Source: Pokkaliibacter plantistimulans
Lineage (GTDB): Bacteria; Pseudomonadota; Gammaproteobacteria; Pseudomonadales; Balneatricaceae
Direction of reading: 5' to 3'
DNA: 53,297 nucleotides
Assembly: GCF_003194385.1 (NCBI RefSeq)
Contig: NZ_LAPT01000078.1
Span: 1 to 53,297, forward strand
The position numbers were made by a program, and so were the translations under genes. This document shows, in pieces, positions 42,176-50,318 of the stretch. Position 1 is the stretch's first letter, and every line of letters begins with the position of its first letter. The notes under the pieces were generated by a model. That model worked only from the letters and a program-made list of their open reading frames with translations. It had not been told where the DNA came from and did not search any database.

Positions 42176-42934
42176 ATGCTGACCAAACAACGTAAGCAGC
42201 ACATCCTCAACACCCTGCAGCAGCAGGGTAACGTTGTCGCCAAGACGCTTAGTCAGGAGCTGGGGGTCTCGGAAGATACTATCCGCCGCGATCTGCGCGA
42301 GCTGGCCAAAGCCGGTGTGCTGCAGCGTGTTCATGGCGGCGCTCTGCCAGCCTCTCCGGCGGTGGTGGATCTGACCGGTCGGCAGCAGTTGTCCAGTGAT
42401 GAGAAAGCGCTGCTCGGCAGGGCAGCCGCCAGACTGATCGAGCCTGATCAGGTGGTCTTTGTGGATGGTGGCACGTCGACACTGCAACTGGTGCGTGCAT
42501 TGCCGGTAGATTTGCGGGCTACCATCGTTACCCATAGCCCGGTAATCGCAGCGGAACTGATCAGCCACCCGGCGATACAGGTGGTGCTGATTGGCGGGCA
42601 GCTGTTCAAGCACTCGGGCGTGGCGGTCGGCGCTGCAGCGCTGGCGGCAATTCGCAGCATCCGTGCTGATACCTATTTTCTCGGCGTAACAGGCATTCAT
42701 GCAGACTATGGCCTGAGCACCGGTGATCTGGAGGAGGCTCAGATCAAACGGGCGCTGATCGAACAGGCGGCAGAAACAGTGCTGATGGTCACGGCTGATA
42801 AGGTCGGCAAGGTGTCCCCTTATGTGATTGCCAGTGCGACGGCGGTGTCGCAGCTACTGGTTACCCACTCGACTACCCCGGCGCAGTATCAGCCGCTGGC
42901 TGACCTCGGAATTGCTGTCAGCCTGTGTGAATAG
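42176..42934 (+). CDS. DeoR-family transcriptional regulator
   Basis: A 252-aa repressor-type regulator. The N-terminal winged helix is KQHILNTLQQQGNVVAKTL then LGVSEDTIRRDLRELAKAG, ending LQRVHGGALP, all hallmarks of DeoR/GlpR. The C-terminal DeoRC sensor domain has VFVDGGTSTLQLVRALP and LLMVTADKVGK, and usually binds a sugar phosphate. The start is ATG 42176; the frame runs back through the 11-bp array but that part is not protein-like. Its target operon is not obvious: the upstream divergent gene is the broken nudK. The 10-bp operators on both sides suggest autoregulation. Confidence 0.92.
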   Translation: MLTKQRKQHILNTLQQQGNVVAKTLSQELGVSEDTIRRDLRELAKAGVLQRVHGGALPASPAVVDLTGRQQLSSDEKALLGRAAARLIEPDQVVFVDGGTSTLQLVRALPVDLRATIVTHSPVIAAELISHPAIQVVLIGGQLFKHSGVAVGAAALAAIRSIRADTYFLGVTGIHADYGLSTGDLEEAQIKRALIEQAAETVLMVTADKVGKVSPYVIASATAVSQLLVTHSTTPAQYQPLADLGIAVSLCE

Positions 42935-42946
42935 CCTCATCATCAG

Positions 42947-42976
42947 GCGCCAGCGGTGGTCTGCTGGCGCTGTCTT
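42947..42976 (+). terminator. Hairpin after the DeoR gene
   Basis: GCGCCAGC-GGTGGTCT-GCTGGCGC is a perfect 8-bp GC stem, followed by TGTCTTGT. It lies 12 bp past the stop and is a probable terminator, though the T-tract is poor. Confidence 0.6.
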
Positions 42977-42984
42977 GTATTAAC

Positions 42985-43004
42985 TCTCTGCACGAAATTG
43001 CACG
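42985..43004 (-). promoter_or_regulatory. Third copy of the DeoR-associated direct-repeat site
   Basis: On the minus strand it reads CGTGCAATTT-CGTGCAGAGA, the same paired 10-bp unit as upstream of the DeoR gene. It lies between the DeoR terminator and the TetR operon, about 210 bp before the TetR start. Confidence 0.65.
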
Positions 43005-43147
43005 TTTTGCTTTGTCATTGGCGCTGAGGCGATGCCAGAACGCCATTGCCCGCCTGCTGACCTTTTTTCTGATGACCTCGTTTTTTCTGATTCTCTCTTT
43101 TTTCAGACTTCCTCCTTGTGCGCTGAATAACTCGCCCTTATAAACGC

Positions 43148-43185
43148 CAAATCAATTTAGGACTGGTTGGTCCTAAATTGATTTG
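43148..43185. promoter_or_regulatory. TetR-type palindromic operator
   Basis: AAATCAATTTAGGAC (43149-43163) and GTCCTAAATTGATTT (43170-43184) are perfectly complementary, extended by one C-G pair, around a TGGTTG centre. It lies 28 bp before the TetR start codon and most likely mediates autorepression of the TetR-GST-GST unit. Confidence 0.85.
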
Positions 43186-43213
43186 CAGACCCGATAAGGC
43201 AGAGGACAACAGC

Positions 43214-43825
43214 ATGGCCAGTGGCCGTCCACGAACATTTGCAGAAGACGACGTATTGCAGGCCGCCACTCGCACCTTCTGGCAGCAGGGTTACGACGGC
43301 ACCAGCCTGCAGGATCTACTGGAAGCGACCGGCCTGTCCAAGAGCAGCCTGTATCAGAGCTTTGGTAATAAGCAGCAGCTGTTTCATGCCTGTGTGCAGC
43401 GTTATGCCGAGCACAGCGTCAGCAATCTGCGTCAGCAGCTGCAGGCGTCGGCAACGGTACAGGCGTTTCTGCGGGAGTGGCTGGGCACGGCATTGCGTGA
43501 GTGCGGTGGTGATGACAGCGGACAACCGGCCAGGGTGCCGCGTGGCTGCATGCTGGTCAATGTTGCCACCGAGTTCTCGCAGCGGGACCCGCAACTTGCA
43601 GCCATCATCGACAACGGCATGGTGGCTATTCGAGCAGTGATCGCTGAAGCCCTGCGACAGGGGCAGGGCAATGACCCCCGGCGGAACCTGTGGGCAGAAA
43701 ATACCGCGATGACGCTGCATACCCTGATGGTCGGTTTGCGAACCCAGGTCAAGGCAGGGGTCTCTGCGGCAGCGTTGAGTGCGGTTATTGATCAGGTGAT
43801 TAGCAGTCTGCCATTGGCGGAGTGA
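43214..43825 (+). CDS. TetR-family repressor of the GST operon
   Basis: A 203-aa TetR-family regulator starting at ATG 43214 (MASGRPRTFAEDDVLQAATR), after AGAGGACAACAGC. The HTH reads FWQQGYDGTSLQDLLEATGL then SKSSLYQSFGNKQQLFHAC, the pattern of NemR/AcuR-like repressors that respond to electrophiles. The C-terminal ligand domain includes RGCMLVNVATEFSQRDP, with one Cys in the RGC-motif region common in this group. It lies 38 bp past a perfect palindrome and 93 bp before a GST gene, so it probably represses both GST genes and itself. Confidence 0.92.
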   Translation: MASGRPRTFAEDDVLQAATRTFWQQGYDGTSLQDLLEATGLSKSSLYQSFGNKQQLFHACVQRYAEHSVSNLRQQLQASATVQAFLREWLGTALRECGGDDSGQPARVPRGCMLVNVATEFSQRDPQLAAIIDNGMVAIRAVIAEALRQGQGNDPRRNLWAENTAMTLHTLMVGLRTQVKAGVSAAALSAVIDQVISSLPLAE

Positions 43826-43918
43826 TGCCTGCTGTGGCGCGTGTTAACGATCTGACAACCTAAATCTATCCCGAAACAGCAGGAGCGGAGTGCTTTTGCG
43901 AAAGACGAGAGAACAACA

Positions 43919-44599
43919 ATGATCGAACTTTACGAGCTGTGTGGTGCCAATCCGGCACATCTGTTTTCCCCCTTTTGCTGGCGGGTACGGATGGCACTGG
44001 TGCACAAGGGCCTGAGCTTCAGGAGCAACCCCACCTGTTTTACTGACAAGGAGCTGATTGCCTTCTCCGGGCAGGGCAAGGTGCCGGTCATTCGTGATGG
44101 CGACACCGTGGTGTACGACAGTCTGGCCATCTTTGCCTATCTCGACAGCCAGTACCCTGAACAGCCCCTGCTCGGTGATGCGGTGGCCAGCGCCCGTGCG
44201 AAGGCCATCGATGCGCTGTGTACCAGCGTGCTGCGTGGCGGTCTGCTGAAAATGGTGCTGCTGCGCGTGCTGCAGGCCAGTGACCCCAAGGATCACGCGT
44301 ATTTTCGCAGCACCCGCGAGGCGTTCTTCAGTGACACGCTGGAAAACGTGGATAACCCCGAGCAGGGGCAGGCATTGCTGGAGGCGGCGTGGCCCGTACT
44401 GGCGGCGGTGCTGAAGACGCAGCCCTACTTTGATGGCGATGAGCCGGCAGGGGCGGATTATCTGGTGTTCGGTTACTTCATGTGGGCCTATACCCTTGGT
44501 ATCGCCCCCTGGCAGGACAATGCGCCCGTCAATGACTGGTTCAACCGCCTGCTGAATATCTATGAAGCACAGCGGGGCACGGTCGTGCGTACCGCCTGA
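43919..44599 (+). CDS. Glutathione S-transferase, LigE/beta-etherase-like
   Basis: A 226-aa GST-fold protein. The N-terminus IELYELCGANPAHLFSPFCW then RVRMALVHKGLSF matches the LigE-type branch (FSP-CWR-RMAL), and SGQGKVPVIRDGDTVVYDSL is the corresponding glutathione-binding segment. LigE cleaves aryl ethers in lignin; many relatives in non-lignin degraders have unknown substrates, so I give no symbol. The start follows ACGAGAGAACAACA. It lies between the TetR repressor and a YfcG-type GST. Confidence 0.85.
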   Translation: MIELYELCGANPAHLFSPFCWRVRMALVHKGLSFRSNPTCFTDKELIAFSGQGKVPVIRDGDTVVYDSLAIFAYLDSQYPEQPLLGDAVASARAKAIDALCTSVLRGGLLKMVLLRVLQASDPKDHAYFRSTREAFFSDTLENVDNPEQGQALLEAAWPVLAAVLKTQPYFDGDEPAGADYLVFGYFMWAYTLGIAPWQDNAPVNDWFNRLLNIYEAQRGTVVRTA

Positions 44600-44651
44600 G
44601 CCCGTCGTCTCACGATGAAATCTGACATCTGGCTAACTACAGGAGCCAATC

Positions 44652-45341
44652 ATGATTGATCTGTATTACTGGACAACGCCCAACGGTCACAAGGTCACTA
44701 TCTTTCTGGAAGAAACCGGGCTGGACTATCGGATTTTCCCCGTCCATATCGGCAAGGGCGATCAGTTCAAACCGGAATTCCTGCAGATTGCTCCCAACAA
44801 CCGTATTCCGGCCATTGTGGATCAGGCGCCGGCTGATGGCGGGGAGCCGCTGGCGTTGTTCGAATCGGGCGCCATTCTCGAATATCTGGCGGACAAGTCG
44901 GGCCAGTATCTGCCGTCATCCGGTCGTCAGCGCTATGAAGTGCTGCAATGGCTGTACTGGCAGATGGGCGGTGTGGGGCCGATGGCAGGGCAGAATCACC
45001 ACTTCAACCGCTATGCGCCAGAGCCGATTCCCTATGCTATCGAGCGTTATGTGAAGGAAACCGCACGCCTCTATGGCGTGCTGAACAAACAGCTGGCACA
45101 GCGGGATTACGTGGCAGGTGATTACTCGATTGCGGATATGGCTATTTTCCCCTGGGCCAAGTTGTGGGAAGGGCAAAAGCAGAACATCGAGGACTTCCCG
45201 CACATGGCTAAATGGCTGGTGCGGATGGAAGCCCGTCCGGCGGTGCAGCGTGCCTACCAGCTGGTGGAAAGCATCAATACGGATACCTCAGCATTGCTGA
45301 CGCCGGAAGCGCGCAAGCTGCTGTTTGGGCAGTCTGTGTAA
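44652..45341 (+). CDS. yfcG: Glutathione-dependent disulfide-bond oxidoreductase (YfcG-type GST)
   Basis: A 229-aa nu-class GST. The N-terminus MIDLYYWTTPNGHKVTIFLE and KGDQFKPEFLQIAPNNRIPA match YfcG closely, including TPNGHK, which binds glutathione through Thr/Asn without a catalytic Tyr or Cys. The C-terminal domain has QWLYWQMGGVGPMAGQNHHF and VAGDYSIADMAIFPWAKLW. YfcG reduces disulfides with glutathione. It is preceded by AGGAGCCAATC, 52 bp after the LigE-like gene. A convergent terminator follows. Confidence 0.93.
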   Translation: MIDLYYWTTPNGHKVTIFLEETGLDYRIFPVHIGKGDQFKPEFLQIAPNNRIPAIVDQAPADGGEPLALFESGAILEYLADKSGQYLPSSGRQRYEVLQWLYWQMGGVGPMAGQNHHFNRYAPEPIPYAIERYVKETARLYGVLNKQLAQRDYVAGDYSIADMAIFPWAKLWEGQKQNIEDFPHMAKWLVRMEARPAVQRAYQLVESINTDTSALLTPEARKLLFGQSV

Positions 45342-45378
45342 CGCAGAGCTTGTAACTCAGTACGTTTAACCGACGATA

Positions 45379-45411
45379 AAGTCTGCATCGGTAATATGCC
45401 GATGCAGACTT
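45379..45411. terminator. Convergent terminator between yfcG and chrA
   Basis: AAGTCTGCATCGG and CCGATGCAGACTT form a perfect 13-bp stem with a 7-nt loop (TAATATG). It lies between two converging genes and probably ends both transcripts; the T-tract is short on both strands. Confidence 0.75.
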
Positions 45412-45429
45412 CACTGCTGTTCTTACCGG

Positions 45430-46575
45430 TCAGAACGCCATACCTACCAGCATCATTGCGGCTATCACTGCCAGTAACGGCAGTTTGAGCTGCCTGAGTG
45501 CGAACCATCCCAACACGATCCAGGCCAGATCACCGGGTTGCTGGACGGCACTGCTGAAGACCGGCTGATACAGCGCTGCCAGCAGCAGACCAGATACGGC
45601 GGCATTGACCCCGGCCAGTGCCTGCTGCAATGCGGGGTGCTGACGCAGGTGTTGCCAGCCGGGCAACACGGCCAGTAACAACAGAAAACCGGGCAGAAAA
45701 ATCGCCAGAGTGGCCAGCAGGGCAGCAAGAAGACTGTGGGCAGGTATCAGGCTGGCGCCGAGAAAACTCGCCAGCGTAAACAGCGGACCGGGCATGGCCT
45801 GAGCTGCCGCATACCCGGTGAGGAACTGGTCATTGCTGAGGGTATGTCCCACCAGCTGCTGCAACAGCGGCAGCACCACATGTCCCCCACCGAACACCCA
45901 GCTACCGGCCTGATAGAACTGGCTGGTCAGCATCAGCCAGGGTGAAGCACTGGCCAGCCACGGCAGCAGCACGAGTAGTGCCAGAAACAGCAGCAGTGGC
46001 AGGCGACTAAGGCGGCCCCCTTGCTTCTCCGTGCTGGCAGAGTGCGGTGTGGCGGGCGGCAGCAGTATTTTGCCGAGCAGCGCTGCCGTGATGAGGGTGA
46101 GCAACTGGCTACCGATACCCGGTGCCCACCACTGGATCGCCGCGGCAGACAGGGCCAGAGCCAGCGGCAGAGCGGTGGGGCAGAACTGGCGCAGCATGCC
46201 CCAGACGGCATCGGCCACCACAATCACGGCCAGCAGCTTGAGACCATGCAACATCCCCTGAACCCAGCCGACACCGGCCCAGTGCTGACCGGCAATCGCC
46301 ACCAGCCACATCAGTACAAAGGAGGGCAGGGTAAAACCCGCGAAAGCAGCAATGGCACCTTTAAGCCCGGCGCGCTGATAGCCAATGGAAAAACCCAGCT
46401 GGCTTGACGCCGGGCCGGGCAGAAACTGGCAGAGTGCCAGCAGAGAAGAAAAGGCCTCATCATCCAGCCACTGGCGCTGTGCGACAAAGGCCCGGCGGAA
46501 GTAGCCGATATGCGCCGCCGGGCCGCCAAAACTGAGACAGCCCAGCTGCAAAAACAGCATGAATATCACCCGCAC
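45430..46575 (-). CDS. chrA: Chromate transporter ChrA
   Basis: A 381-aa inner-membrane protein of the CHR superfamily, which expels chromate using the proton gradient. Both homologous halves are present: LQLGCLSFGGPAAHIGYFRR near the N-terminus and FYQAGSWVFGGGHVVLPLLQ in the second half, each with the FGG motif, and LPGPASSQLGFSIGYQ with its counterpart AAQAMPGPLFTLASFLGASL. The start appears to be GTG 46575 with GGGGAGAACGGTACA; ATG 46560 is the alternative. No chrB regulator is adjacent. Confidence 0.94.
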   Translation of the reverse strand: MRVIFMLFLQLGCLSFGGPAAHIGYFRRAFVAQRQWLDDEAFSSLLALCQFLPGPASSQLGFSIGYQRAGLKGAIAAFAGFTLPSFVLMWLVAIAGQHWAGVGWVQGMLHGLKLLAVIVVADAVWGMLRQFCPTALPLALALSAAAIQWWAPGIGSQLLTLITAALLGKILLPPATPHSASTEKQGGRLSRLPLLLFLALLVLLPWLASASPWLMLTSQFYQAGSWVFGGGHVVLPLLQQLVGHTLSNDQFLTGYAAAQAMPGPLFTLASFLGASLIPAHSLLAALLATLAIFLPGFLLLLAVLPGWQHLRQHPALQQALAGVNAAVSGLLLAALYQPVFSSAVQQPGDLAWIVLGWFALRQLKLPLLAVIAAMMLVGMAF

Positions 46576-46670
46576 TGTACCGTTCTCCCCGTGTGGTGGT
46601 CAGCCCGAAAAATAGCACCTGCCCGTGACAGCACGATGCCAGTGATGCCCGTAACCCAATACCGCTGTTC

Positions 46671-47555
46671 TCAGCCGAATCGCTGGCGAATCATCTCCAG
46701 CATGGTCTGGGCAGCGAACGACAGGGTGGCACGTTTGCGCCAGATCAATGACAGTTGCCAGCGTAGGGTGGAACTGTCCAGTGGCTTGATGACCACTCCC
46801 GGCAGGGCATGGCGCTCGGCGATCAGTTTCGGCAGCAACATGGCTCCTGCGCCAGCGGCGACCAGAGCCAGCCCGAAATCCGCCTGACTGACCTGGGTGA
46901 CTTCATGCGGAGTGAAGCCGCTGGCGACACAGGCATCGTGGATCAGCTTGTTGAGCATGAAGGTGGTTTCAAAGGCGACCAGTGGCGTACTGGCCAGATC
47001 GTGCAGCTGCAGAGTGTGCTGGGCGCAAAGCGGGTCGCTGACGGGGAGCGCAACCATCATCGGATCATCACGAATCTGCAGCCATTCGATGTCGTCCTTG
47101 CTGGGAATCAGACTGGTGGCCAGCTCAATTTCACCGTTACGCAATGCATCCTCCAGCTCAGCGCCGCCACGTTCCATCAGATGAATATCGATCTGCGGAT
47201 AACGGCTGCGAAACAGGGCAATGACGGGGGCAAACATCTCGGCGCTACCCAGCGGTGACAGGCCAATGCGCAGCTCGCCACCCTGCAGATTGCGCATGGC
47301 GTGCAGCTCATTGACCATCCGCTGCCTGCCTTCGAGCAGCTGCACCGCATGGCGATGCACAACCTCACCTGCAGCGGTAAGGCGAATGGTGCCACCGCGT
47401 TTGCCACGCTCCAGCAGCGAAACGTCCAGCTCTTCTTCCAGGCCGCGGATAGCCTTGCTCAATGCCGGCTGAGTCAGGTGTACCTGCTCGGCAGCTTTGC
47501 CAAAGCCGCCGGAGGCAACAATCTCGACCAGATAGCGCAGTTGTCGGAAGTCCAA
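46671..47555 (-). CDS. LysR-family regulator, CidR-like
   Basis: A 294-aa LysR-type regulator with DFRQLRYLVEIVASGGFGKA and LTQPALSKAIRGLEEELDVS as DNA-binding region. The effector domain contains LRIGLSPLGSAEMFAPVIAL. It lies divergent to lrgA/lrgB-type genes, the arrangement of cidR-cidAB, where the regulator responds to acetate or overflow metabolism in Gram-positives; that role is only an analogy here. A TATGAA-A-TTCATA palindrome lies 17 bp before the start codon. Confidence 0.9.
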   Translation of the reverse strand: MDFRQLRYLVEIVASGGFGKAAEQVHLTQPALSKAIRGLEEELDVSLLERGKRGGTIRLTAAGEVVHRHAVQLLEGRQRMVNELHAMRNLQGGELRIGLSPLGSAEMFAPVIALFRSRYPQIDIHLMERGGAELEDALRNGEIELATSLIPSKDDIEWLQIRDDPMMVALPVSDPLCAQHTLQLHDLASTPLVAFETTFMLNKLIHDACVASGFTPHEVTQVSQADFGLALVAAGAGAMLLPKLIAERHALPGVVIKPLDSSTLRWQLSLIWRKRATLSFAAQTMLEMIRQRFG

Positions 47556-47571
47556 TTTGATGACCTTTAGT

Positions 47572-47584
47572 TATGAAATTCATA
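47572..47584. promoter_or_regulatory. Candidate LysR operator
   Basis: TATGAAATTCATA is a perfect 6-bp inverted repeat around a central A, in the AT-rich divergent spacer between the LysR gene and lrgA. It has the T-N11-A form typical of LysR sites. Confidence 0.45.
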
Positions 47585-47684
47585 TTTAACATTCATTATA
47601 TTTATTTAAAAGCAGCCCTTACACTTTAGTCCATGTTGTGCAGTCGCAGCACAAAGCTAATCGGACTAAGTGGAAGATACCTCC

Positions 47685-48095
47685 ATGGCCAAGACCACCT
47701 CCTTTTGCAAAGTAATACTGCAGCTGGCGTTGTTCTGCGGCCTGTTGTGGCTCTGTAACCTGTGGGTTAACCACGCCGGCTGGAGTATTCCCGGCAGTGT
47801 GATTGGCCTGGGAATACTGGTGTTCCTGCTTGCTACCCGGGTGTTGCCCGTGCGGGCAGTGCAGGCCGGTTCCACCTGGTTGCTGGGTGAGCTGCTGCTG
47901 TTCTTTATTCCGCCGGTAGTCTCAATCCTGAAGTATCAGATGCTGATCCGCGAAGATGGCCTGATGATTCTGGCCTCGGTAGTACTGGGGACGATGATGG
48001 TTCTGACAGGTACGGCCTGGGTGGTGGACAGGGTCTTTACGCTGGAGCAGCGCCTCAATGAGCGGCGACTGCTGGAGTCAGGCGGCCATGTCTGA
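47685..48095 (+). CDS. CidA/LrgA-family membrane protein
   Basis: A 136-aa protein with four predicted helices of the LrgA/CidA (YohJ) family, proposed holin-like proteins involved in autolysis control and metabolite export. ILQLALFCGLLWLCNLWVNH and SIPGSVIGLGILVFLLATRV carry the conserved IPGSVIG motif, and LLFFIPPVVSILKY the conserved FFIP. The start chosen is ATG 47685; an in-frame GTG five codons earlier is possible. It overlaps the partner gene by 8 bp. Confidence 0.92.
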   Translation: MAKTTSFCKVILQLALFCGLLWLCNLWVNHAGWSIPGSVIGLGILVFLLATRVLPVRAVQAGSTWLLGELLLFFIPPVVSILKYQMLIREDGLMILASVVLGTMMVLTGTAWVVDRVFTLEQRLNERRLLESGGHV

Positions 48096-48777
48096 CTCGC
48101 TGCTGGCGCTGTTCAGTCTGGCGGCGACGGTCGCCTTCTACTACCTGACCAAGCTGGCCTATCAGCGTAAGCGGGTCGTATGGCGGGCGCCGATACTGGT
48201 GGCACCTCTGGCGGTGATTGCGCTGGTGATGGGATTGCGTATCCCACTGGATGATTATTTTCACTACACCCATTTGCTGGTGATGATGCTGGGTCCGGCG
48301 ACCATTGCCTTCGCTGTGCCGATCTACCAGCAGCGCGGGATTATTCGCCGTTATCCGGTCACGCTGGTGATTGGTGTACTGACCGGGCTGCTATTGGGCC
48401 TGCTCTCGTCCTGGCTGCTGGTGCGGTTGTTTCCGCTGCCTGTGGAGCTGGCTAACAGTATGCTGGTGCGTTCGGTTTCGACACCGTTCGCCATGGAAGC
48501 AGCCAGCACTTTCGGCGGCGTGCCGGACATCACTGCCATGCTGGTGCTGATTACCGGCATTACCGGCATGGTGCTCTGTGAGCCGGTCTTCAGGGTAGTA
48601 CGTATTCGTACGTCACTGGCCAAAGGCGTGGCGCTGGGCGCTTCGGCTCATGGTGCCGGCACGGCCAAGGCGCGTGAGCTGGGCAATGAAGAAGGCGTGA
48701 TCGCCAGCCTGACGATGATCTTTACCGGCATTGCCATGGTGATGGGTGCGCCGTTGTTTGCACACGTACTGGGCTGA
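48088..48777 (+). CDS. LrgB/CidB-family membrane protein
   Basis: A 229-aa partner protein with several helices, homologous to LrgB/YohK. Recognisable are LVMMLGPATIAFAVPIYQQR and the family signature VRSVSTPFAMEAASTFGG, plus GASAHGAGTAKARELGNEEG. The start overlaps the lrgA-like stop by 8 bp, so the two are coupled. A terminator follows at 48955. The function beyond membrane transport or autolysis is inferred from the family only. Confidence 0.93.
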   Translation: MSDSLLALFSLAATVAFYYLTKLAYQRKRVVWRAPILVAPLAVIALVMGLRIPLDDYFHYTHLLVMMLGPATIAFAVPIYQQRGIIRRYPVTLVIGVLTGLLLGLLSSWLLVRLFPLPVELANSMLVRSVSTPFAMEAASTFGGVPDITAMLVLITGITGMVLCEPVFRVVRIRTSLAKGVALGASAHGAGTAKARELGNEEGVIASLTMIFTGIAMVMGAPLFAHVLG

Positions 48778-48954
48778 TCAGGATCGTGAATCGCGTTCGG
48801 CAGGTTCGGATGGGCAAAGTGAGCACTGTTGCTTGCTGGCGAATCAACGGACACAGGTTTTGCGGCACGTCGGAGCAATCCGACGGCTGCGTTTTATTTC
48901 TCAGGGTCTGACCGCCCTGGAATAGTCGCGTTACTCTTTCCTCTTCCTGTTTAA

Positions 48955-48990
48955 CCCGGCTGCAGGTTCGTCCTCAGCCGGGATTTTTTT
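48955..48990 (+). terminator. Intrinsic terminator after the LrgB-like gene
   Basis: CCCGGCTG and CAGCCGGG form a perfect 8-bp stem, followed by ATTTTTTT. Located 178 bp past the LrgB-type stop, it ends the plus-strand transcript before the convergent rcnA gene. Confidence 0.8.
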
Positions 48991-49042
48991 ATCTGCGTAC
49001 CGCCGTCTGCTGAGTGAAGGCTGATGGAGCGCAGGTGTGCTG

Positions 49043-49993
49043 TTACACCAGCCCCAGACCGATCATGCCATGCCAGCCCATATACAGACCCACCAGAGCG
49101 ATCAGCGCGCTGGAAATATAGGGTGCACGCTGGGCCAGTTTGTTGAGCCCGGGCCAGCGACGTGACAGATGACGGGCACTGAGTGCAGCACCTACTCCGA
49201 CCAGCACCAGCGTCAACGCCAAACCAATACTGAAGCCCAGTACCAGTAGTGCGCCAAGACTGATGGCTTTCACCTGCAGGCAAAGCAGCAATACGGTGAT
49301 GGCCGCCGGACAGGGGATAAGTCCGCCGGTCAGACCGAACAGTATGATCTGGCCTGTCGTGACACTGCGGTTGGCAAAGCGGCGGCGGATATCCTCGGCG
49401 TGTGCCCGGGCATGGGCATCCAGCGGTTCATTGTTGTCTGTCAGGGCGCTGAACTGCTGCCACTGTGGCGCCTGTGTGGCCAGCTTCAGCGGCGCGGCGG
49501 TCTGGGCCTGCAGCAAGCCCAAGCCTGCATGGACATGGGTGGAGTGACTGTGACCATGGTGATGATCGTGATGATCGTGATGATCGTGATGATCGTGATG
49601 ATCGTGATCGTGATCGTGATCGTGATCGTGGTGATGATGAGGGTGGTGATTATCCTGCCAGGTGCGCAGCAGCATCCAGCCTGCGGTCAGCAACACGATG
49701 CAGCCTGAAGCCAGCTGAAAGTAAGGCTCCAGTTCTCCGCCATCGACCTTCTGACCAAGATAAAGCCCCGCCAGTGCGACCAGCCAGACGATCAGAGTAT
49801 GGGAGAACGTCGCGGCCAGACCCAGCAATATGGCCTGCCTGACGGTGCCTTTTACCGCCACGATAAAGGCCGCCATCATGGTCTTCGAGTGACCGGGCTC
49901 CATGCCGTGCAAAGCGCCCAGTACCACTGCGCTGGGGAGATACAGCCAGGCATGGCTGCTGCCTTGTTGCAACAGCGCGGCAAAGTTATCCAT
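49043..49993 (-). CDS. rcnA: Nickel/cobalt efflux protein RcnA
   Basis: A 316-aa inner-membrane exporter of the NiCoT/RcnA family. The first helix region has GALHGMEPGHSKTMMAAFIV, the metal-binding HX4-EPGH-type motif, and the second half SVTTGQIILFGLTGGLIPCP. Between them is a cytoplasmic His/Asp-rich loop (residues about 116-152), encoded by a near-perfect 9-bp DNA repeat. Length agrees with RcnA. The start follows AGGAGCAGATC. The gene is 9 bp downstream of rcnR and cotranscribed with it. Confidence 0.95.
   Translation of the reverse strand: MDNFAALLQQGSSHAWLYLPSAVVLGALHGMEPGHSKTMMAAFIVAVKGTVRQAILLGLAATFSHTLIVWLVALAGLYLGQKVDGGELEPYFQLASGCIVLLTAGWMLLRTWQDNHHPHHHHDHDHDHDHDHHDHHDHHDHHDHHHGHSHSTHVHAGLGLLQAQTAAPLKLATQAPQWQQFSALTDNNEPLDAHARAHAEDIRRRFANRSVTTGQIILFGLTGGLIPCPAAITVLLLCLQVKAISLGALLVLGFSIGLALTLVLVGVGAALSARHLSRRWPGLNKLAQRAPYISSALIALVGLYMGWHGMIGLGLV
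49558..49641. repeat. 9-bp/6-bp codon repeat encoding the RcnA His-rich loop
   Basis: GATGATCGT repeats about five times (49561-49605) and then GATCGT about five times, in the reading frame of rcnA (His-Asp-His units). The array can change length by replication slippage without breaking the frame. Confidence 0.85.
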
Positions 49994-50002
49994 GATCTGC
50001 TC

Positions 50003-50293
50003 CTACAGGTGACGGGTAATCTGGTGGAACTCAGCCAGGATTTCCTGCTGGTCGCCCTGACCATCCACCAGATGTTCCAGCAAGTGGTCCACATGCTCCT
50101 TGATCAGCGTGCGCTTGGCCTGACAGACCGCTTTCTCCACAGCGTGCAACTGCTGCACAACATCAGCGCAGCTACGCTGCTCCTGCATCATGGTGATGAT
50201 GCTGCGCAGATGTCCTTCCGCTCTCTTCAGCCGCTTGAAAATATCAGGGTGTGATTCCTGTAGGGGAGGATGTGCTCCCGTAGCATGTGTCAT
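50003..50293 (-). CDS. rcnR: Nickel/cobalt-responsive repressor RcnR
   Basis: A 96-aa all-helical repressor of the CsoR/RcnR/FrmR family. IFKRLKRAEGHLRSIITMMQ is the family start and SCADVVQQLHAVEKAV holds the conserved Cys. The RcnR-type metal ligands are present: a His at residue 3, the Cys, and two His residues in LIKEHVDHLLEH. This pattern favours nickel/cobalt over copper or formaldehyde, in agreement with rcnA next to it. It has a G-tract palindrome 26 bp upstream, its likely binding site. Confidence 0.93.
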   Translation of the reverse strand: MTHATGAHPPLQESHPDIFKRLKRAEGHLRSIITMMQEQRSCADVVQQLHAVEKAVCQAKRTLIKEHVDHLLEHLVDGQGDQQEILAEFHQITRHL

Positions 50294-50318
50294 GGTGTCT
50301 TCCGGAAAGTAATTATCT

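Noticed and set aside
43843-43854. GTTAACGATCTG matching the left end of family-2 repeats
   Set aside because: Only 12 bp match, with no core or second end nearby; could be a relic or chance.
49558-49641. Short direct repeats resembling a CRISPR or VNTR array
   Set aside because: They are in-frame codons for the RcnA His-rich loop and have no spacers.
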